Positions 15,041 to 17,855 of a stretch of 17,855 nt of DNA are shown here, in pieces (positions within the stretch are counted from its first letter, which is position 1; each line of letters begins with the position of its first letter). The translations under genes and the position numbers were made by a program. The DNA comes from Bacillota bacterium (lineage in GTDB: Bacteria; Bacillota; Clostridia; Peptostreptococcales; Anaerovoracaceae): contig JAEZLP010000005.1 of assembly GCA_023415235.1 (NCBI GenBank), forward strand, positions 1 to 17,855, written 5' to 3'. The notes beneath the pieces are model-generated. The model made no database searches, was not told the DNA's origin, and saw nothing but the letters and a program-made list of their open reading frames with translations.

Positions 15041-17599
15041 CTATATCACCTCTTTTGATATGTGGAGCGTATAGGTTTTGGTGGTCATGTTCGATATGAT
15101 CTCAACCGTGACGTCTTTGTTGTTGGTGTCCATAGTTATTGTGGCGGAGCATTCATGTGTCCCCGTAGTATTTCCTATCTTAACCGTTGCATTCGGGTCA
15201 GCTGCTCTAACAAAGATCGCTGCTGTCGCAGCGGCCGAATTCACATGCGCTGCATAGGGGGGCGACGCCGGCGAAATAAATACTCCGTCGATGGCAATCG
15301 CAGCCAGATCGGTATTCCCGGCTACCGCCACATTGATTGTGTAGGTGGTTGACGACAATCCGCTTGCAGAGACTCCGACGGTGATCGGCGTAAGGGAGCT
15401 TCCCGTTACAGGAATACTCAAGGCGGATGACGTTGCCGTTCCGTTTATGGTAATCGCTGTGCCGCTTGCAGCCGTTGCCGCAACATCAACAGAGGTTGTT
15501 CCGAAGGGAACGGTTACGCTGTAGGTGTGCGTGGAGGGGCTGAACCCGGTCAGGACATTGCTGCCGCCGGAAGGCGCCAGAGTCAAAGTACTGAGTGTTG
15601 CGGCGGTTACAGGCGGCGTGGCGGCCGCAACCGTCCAGGTTGCGGAAGAACCGGTCACCGGTTTTTTGCCTGCCCTGGTTTGGAACTTATTTGCCAAGAC
15701 GGCCACGTAATATGACTGACCCGGCGTCAGGCTTGCGGTCGGTCTGATCGTGATCCTGTCTCTGGAGATGATCGTTGCGGTAAACGGTACTGCAGAGCCG
15801 CTGTTGTCCGTTCCGGATTTGAGAACGACGGCTCCCTGCAGGTAGGCGCTCGTTACCTCCGCTCCTGTGCCGTATACCATAACATCCTCGGAGAAATCGA
15901 TCGTTATGGAAGTGCTCGGAGAGACGCCTCTTGCTCCGTTACGCGGATCATAGGAAGCAAGGGAATTGGAGCTTTTCGTACCGGTGGTGAAGTATATGTA
16001 ATCGTCATCGTTCTTAGCTCCGTTGGCATTCATTATGGCTTTGTCCGCAAGAACGACGTAATACCTCGTATTGGGAGCCAGCTCGGCGTTTGGAGTCAAG
16101 GTAACCACCTTCTTCGCCGCGTTGATCGTCCCCGTGAACTCTACCTCGATCCCGCCCTTGGATGCGGTATGCAGCGTGACGAAGTTCTTGATATTGGAGC
16201 TCGTGATCTGGGCGCCGCCGACGAGCTTGATGGCAGTGTTGAAGGTCAGGATGATCTTTGTGTTCAGATCCACGTTGTCGTCCTTGTGGTACGGATCAAA
16301 ATCCACCTCCAAATCCTCATCGATATCCGCTTCGCCCAGCGCCCTGTCAACATCAACTCCCACCGTCATCTTTTTCGGCTTTGTTTCATAGGTGATATCG
16401 TCGGCATTGACACTCATATGGGCGATGGTCCCTGTACCGTGGAAATAAGATTCCGCATTGACCGTTGCCTCGGTGACCTGCGCCTTGCCGGTCAGGGTGA
16501 TATCGGAATACCGACCGGATTTTTCTACGATTAAATTCGTTATCTTTCCGGATTCAAGTGTGACGGAGGAAGAATTTCCCTCTACTCTCACAACGGGGAA
16601 ATTCCCCTTCAGAGTAACCTCCGCCGCTTTGCCTACCGTCAGCTCCTGTATCCCGGTGCCATCCTTTCCGGAGGTTTGCACAATACATGATTTTGAAACC
16701 TTAACGTTGGGAATTACGGTTGTTCCTTTGGTGACGACCCGCACGGCCGTATCGTCCTTGCGAACCTGCATGGCTGCCACTCTCGAATTATTGATGGTCA
16801 CGCTCTTGGAACCGCCCCCTTCCACGAAAAGGGTGCCCAGGATGACACAGTTGTCAATGGTCGCGTTTCCTTCGCCAAGGTCCTCATCAATGATAACATC
16901 ATTCACATAGATTCTGTCTTTGAGCGTCGTTTTATCTTCGTCTACGATCACCTCGTCGTCGACAAAGGATTCATTATCCAGGATATCGCACAGGATCTTG
17001 GCGGCCTGGGCTCTGGTGAGGGAAGCGTCGGGATGGAACTTTTTATCGTTGTACCCGCCCATATATGCCTGTCCCACCATTTTTTCGACGGCAGGGGCAG
17101 CCCAGCTCTGGATCAGCCGGTAATCGCGAAAGGCCTTCAGATTCCCCTTTTCCTTGTAGTTGGGAAGAATCTTCGAAAGCATCACCGCAGCCTCCTGTCT
17201 TGTGACCGGAACGTTTGGACGGAAGGTGTTGTCGCTGTAGCCTCCCGCGTAGCCTGCTGTGACTGCTCTGGATATATCGTTGTAGTACCAGGAACCGCCG
17301 GTTACGTCTTTGAAATTTGAGGTGGCGGTTATCTCGAGATCAATGGCGTTGTTGATCATGGAAACAAGCTCGGCCCGGGTGACCGCTTTATCCGGCATAA
17401 ACCTTCCGTTTGCGTATCCCTCAACAATTTTCAGGTTGAAGGCGCGGCTGATATATCGTTCGGCCCAGTGGCCGGTGGTATCGTAAAAATTGCCGGAGGC
17501 ATAGGAAGGCATAGGCTGGGCAACAGACAGCGAACCGATCATCGCAAGTGACAGAACCAGCGATACGGCGCCGCGCAGAATTCTCTTCTTCAGGATCAT
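15041..17599 (-). CDS. SLH surface protein with Big_5-like and cadherin-like beta-sandwich domains (852 aa)
   Basis: S-layer-type protein. The ATG at 17599 is preferred: AAGGGGG lies 8 nt upstream, whereas the in-frame ATG at 17605 is only 2 nt from it. The signal peptide is ~1-35 (LKKRILRG, hydrophobic core, SYA cleavage). SLH domains lie at ~36-84, 95-147 and 152-205 with TRAE, TRQE and TRAQ. Residues ~206-412 are the same beta-repeat region as in the 1041-aa paralogue (NCVILGT, NNSRVAA, YFHGTGTI, DDITYETKP). Two Big_5-like Ig domains follow at ~427-541 and 544-660. The tip is cadherin-like: a typical beta sandwich (~667-758, LSTLTLAPSGG, F-SPSTHTYSVTVP) and a more diverged second copy (~759-852). 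It probably binds wall polymer through SLH and presents the C-terminal sandwiches outward. It is transcribed alone, with its own terminator. Confidence 0.94.
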   Translation of the reverse strand: MILKKRILRGAVSLVLSLAMIGSLSVAQPMPSYASGNFYDTTGHWAERYISRAFNLKIVEGYANGRFMPDKAVTRAELVSMINNAIDLEITATSNFKDVTGGSWYYNDISRAVTAGYAGGYSDNTFRPNVPVTRQEAAVMLSKILPNYKEKGNLKAFRDYRLIQSWAAPAVEKMVGQAYMGGYNDKKFHPDASLTRAQAAKILCDILDNESFVDDEVIVDEDKTTLKDRIYVNDVIIDEDLGEGNATIDNCVILGTLFVEGGGSKSVTINNSRVAAMQVRKDDTAVRVVTKGTTVIPNVKVSKSCIVQTSGKDGTGIQELTVGKAAEVTLKGNFPVVRVEGNSSSVTLESGKITNLIVEKSGRYSDITLTGKAQVTEATVNAESYFHGTGTIAHMSVNADDITYETKPKKMTVGVDVDRALGEADIDEDLEVDFDPYHKDDNVDLNTKIILTFNTAIKLVGGAQITSSNIKNFVTLHTASKGGIEVEFTGTINAAKKVVTLTPNAELAPNTRYYVVLADKAIMNANGAKNDDDYIYFTTGTKSSNSLASYDPRNGARGVSPSTSITIDFSEDVMVYGTGAEVTSAYLQGAVVLKSGTDNSGSAVPFTATIISRDRITIRPTASLTPGQSYYVAVLANKFQTRAGKKPVTGSSATWTVAAATPPVTAATLSTLTLAPSGGSNVLTGFSPSTHTYSVTVPFGTTSVDVAATAASGTAITINGTATSSALSIPVTGSSLTPITVGVSASGLSSTTYTINVAVAGNTDLAAIAIDGVFISPASPPYAAHVNSAAATAAIFVRAADPNATVKIGNTTGTHECSATITMDTNNKDVTVEIISNMTTKTYTLHISKEVI

Positions 17600-17636
17600 G
17601 ATCATTTCCCCCTTAAATCTCGTGTTATGGTAAATA

Positions 17637-17653
17637 CCGCAGAAGAACTGCGG
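17637..17653 (-). other. Small hairpin in the leader of the 852-aa SLH gene
   Basis: CCGCAG (17637-17642) and CTGCGG (17648-17653) form a 6-bp stem with a 5-nt loop, ~38 nt before the start codon. There is no U-tract, so it is not a terminator; it could stabilise the mRNA. Confidence 0.5.
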
Positions 17654-17684
17654 ATGTCCGATTGCTGTGACAGTGTTCGAATAA

Positions 17685-17720
17685 ATTCTATCATTTAATC
17701 AAAAACAATACAATTGTCAA
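17685..17720 (-). promoter_or_regulatory. Probable promoter of the 852-aa SLH gene
   Basis: On the minus strand TTGTAT (17708-17713), a 17-bp spacer and TAGAAT (17685-17690). A perfect TTGACA (17715-17720) overlaps this, with a poorer -10 (TAAATG) at 17 bp. Either gives a leader of ~75-90 nt. Confidence 0.6.
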
Positions 17721-17768
17721 ACGAAAAAACGATCGCGTCAAGTTAGGACGGGAAAAATAAAGCTAGAG

Positions 17769-17855
17769 TTTCCCCATAGTCAAAAGTCTGTGTATTAAAT
17801 CCCTCGAAACGCTCGTAATGCTAGTGCCAATTGAGTACGCTTTCCAGAATTAAGA
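17769..17855 (-). mobile_element. Possible end of an IS256-type insertion sequence, partial
   Basis: The minus strand reads TACACAGACTTTTGACTATG (17774-17793) just after a short open frame. This resembles the terminal repeats I recall for IS256-family elements (TACACA, an A/T stretch, TTGAC, TAT). The 61 bases beyond it on the minus strand are an open 19-codon stretch ending in TAA at 17795, with QLALALRAFRGI before the stop. This is broadly like a transposase C-terminus, but another frame (HYERFEGF) looks equally plausible, so the gene may be broken. The exact IS boundary and its other end are not visible. Confidence 0.35.

Overview
The window looks like chromosomal DNA of a Gram-positive, probably anaerobic clostridial Firmicute. 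Four secreted proteins carry three N-terminal S-layer homology (SLH) domains each. Ribosome binding sites are strong GGAGG types, intrinsic terminators have U-tracts, and one gene is a DUF1846/UPF0371 member, a family common in Clostridia. The species cannot be named from the sequence.

Layout, left to right. (1) Bases 42-125 are the 3' end (domains V and VI) of a group II intron on the + strand, abutting the 3' end of the first SLH gene. (2) 154-1392 (-) is a 412-aa SLH protein with a beta-rich domain, a helical module and a Ser/Thr/Gly-rich tail. (3) 1702-3213 (-) is a cytoplasmic DUF1846 protein with its own promoter and terminator. (4) 3214-3624 is a divergent intergenic region with two good sigma-A-type promoters and a foldable leader of about 147 nt ahead of the next operon. 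(5) 3625-4671 (+) is a 348-aa SLH protein and 4715-11035 (+) is a secreted giant of 2106 aa, probably co-transcribed. (6) 11155-11610 (+) is a small iron-sulfur protein fusing a divergent 4Fe-4S domain to a CDGSH motif, closed by a strong terminator. (7) 11722-14847 (-) and 15041-17599 (-) are paralogous SLH proteins of 1041 and 852 aa. They share an SLH x3, beta-repeat and Big_5-like chassis but end in different tips (FIVAR-like helical repeats versus cadherin-like beta sandwiches). (8) The last ~90 bases look like the end of an IS256-type insertion sequence.

Taken together, this is a cell-envelope (S-layer) locus. SLH proteins bind secondary cell-wall polymer and display variable outer domains. 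The most unusual part is the 3625-11035 operon. A short SLH protein with an unrecognised C-terminal domain is followed by a 2106-aa exported protein that has no visible wall anchor. The leader can form a pseudoknot-like fold, and an intrinsic-terminator-like hairpin is embedded in the giant's signal-peptide codons. The two proteins also share a compositional shift on either side of their junction. Mobile-element remnants bracket the locus.
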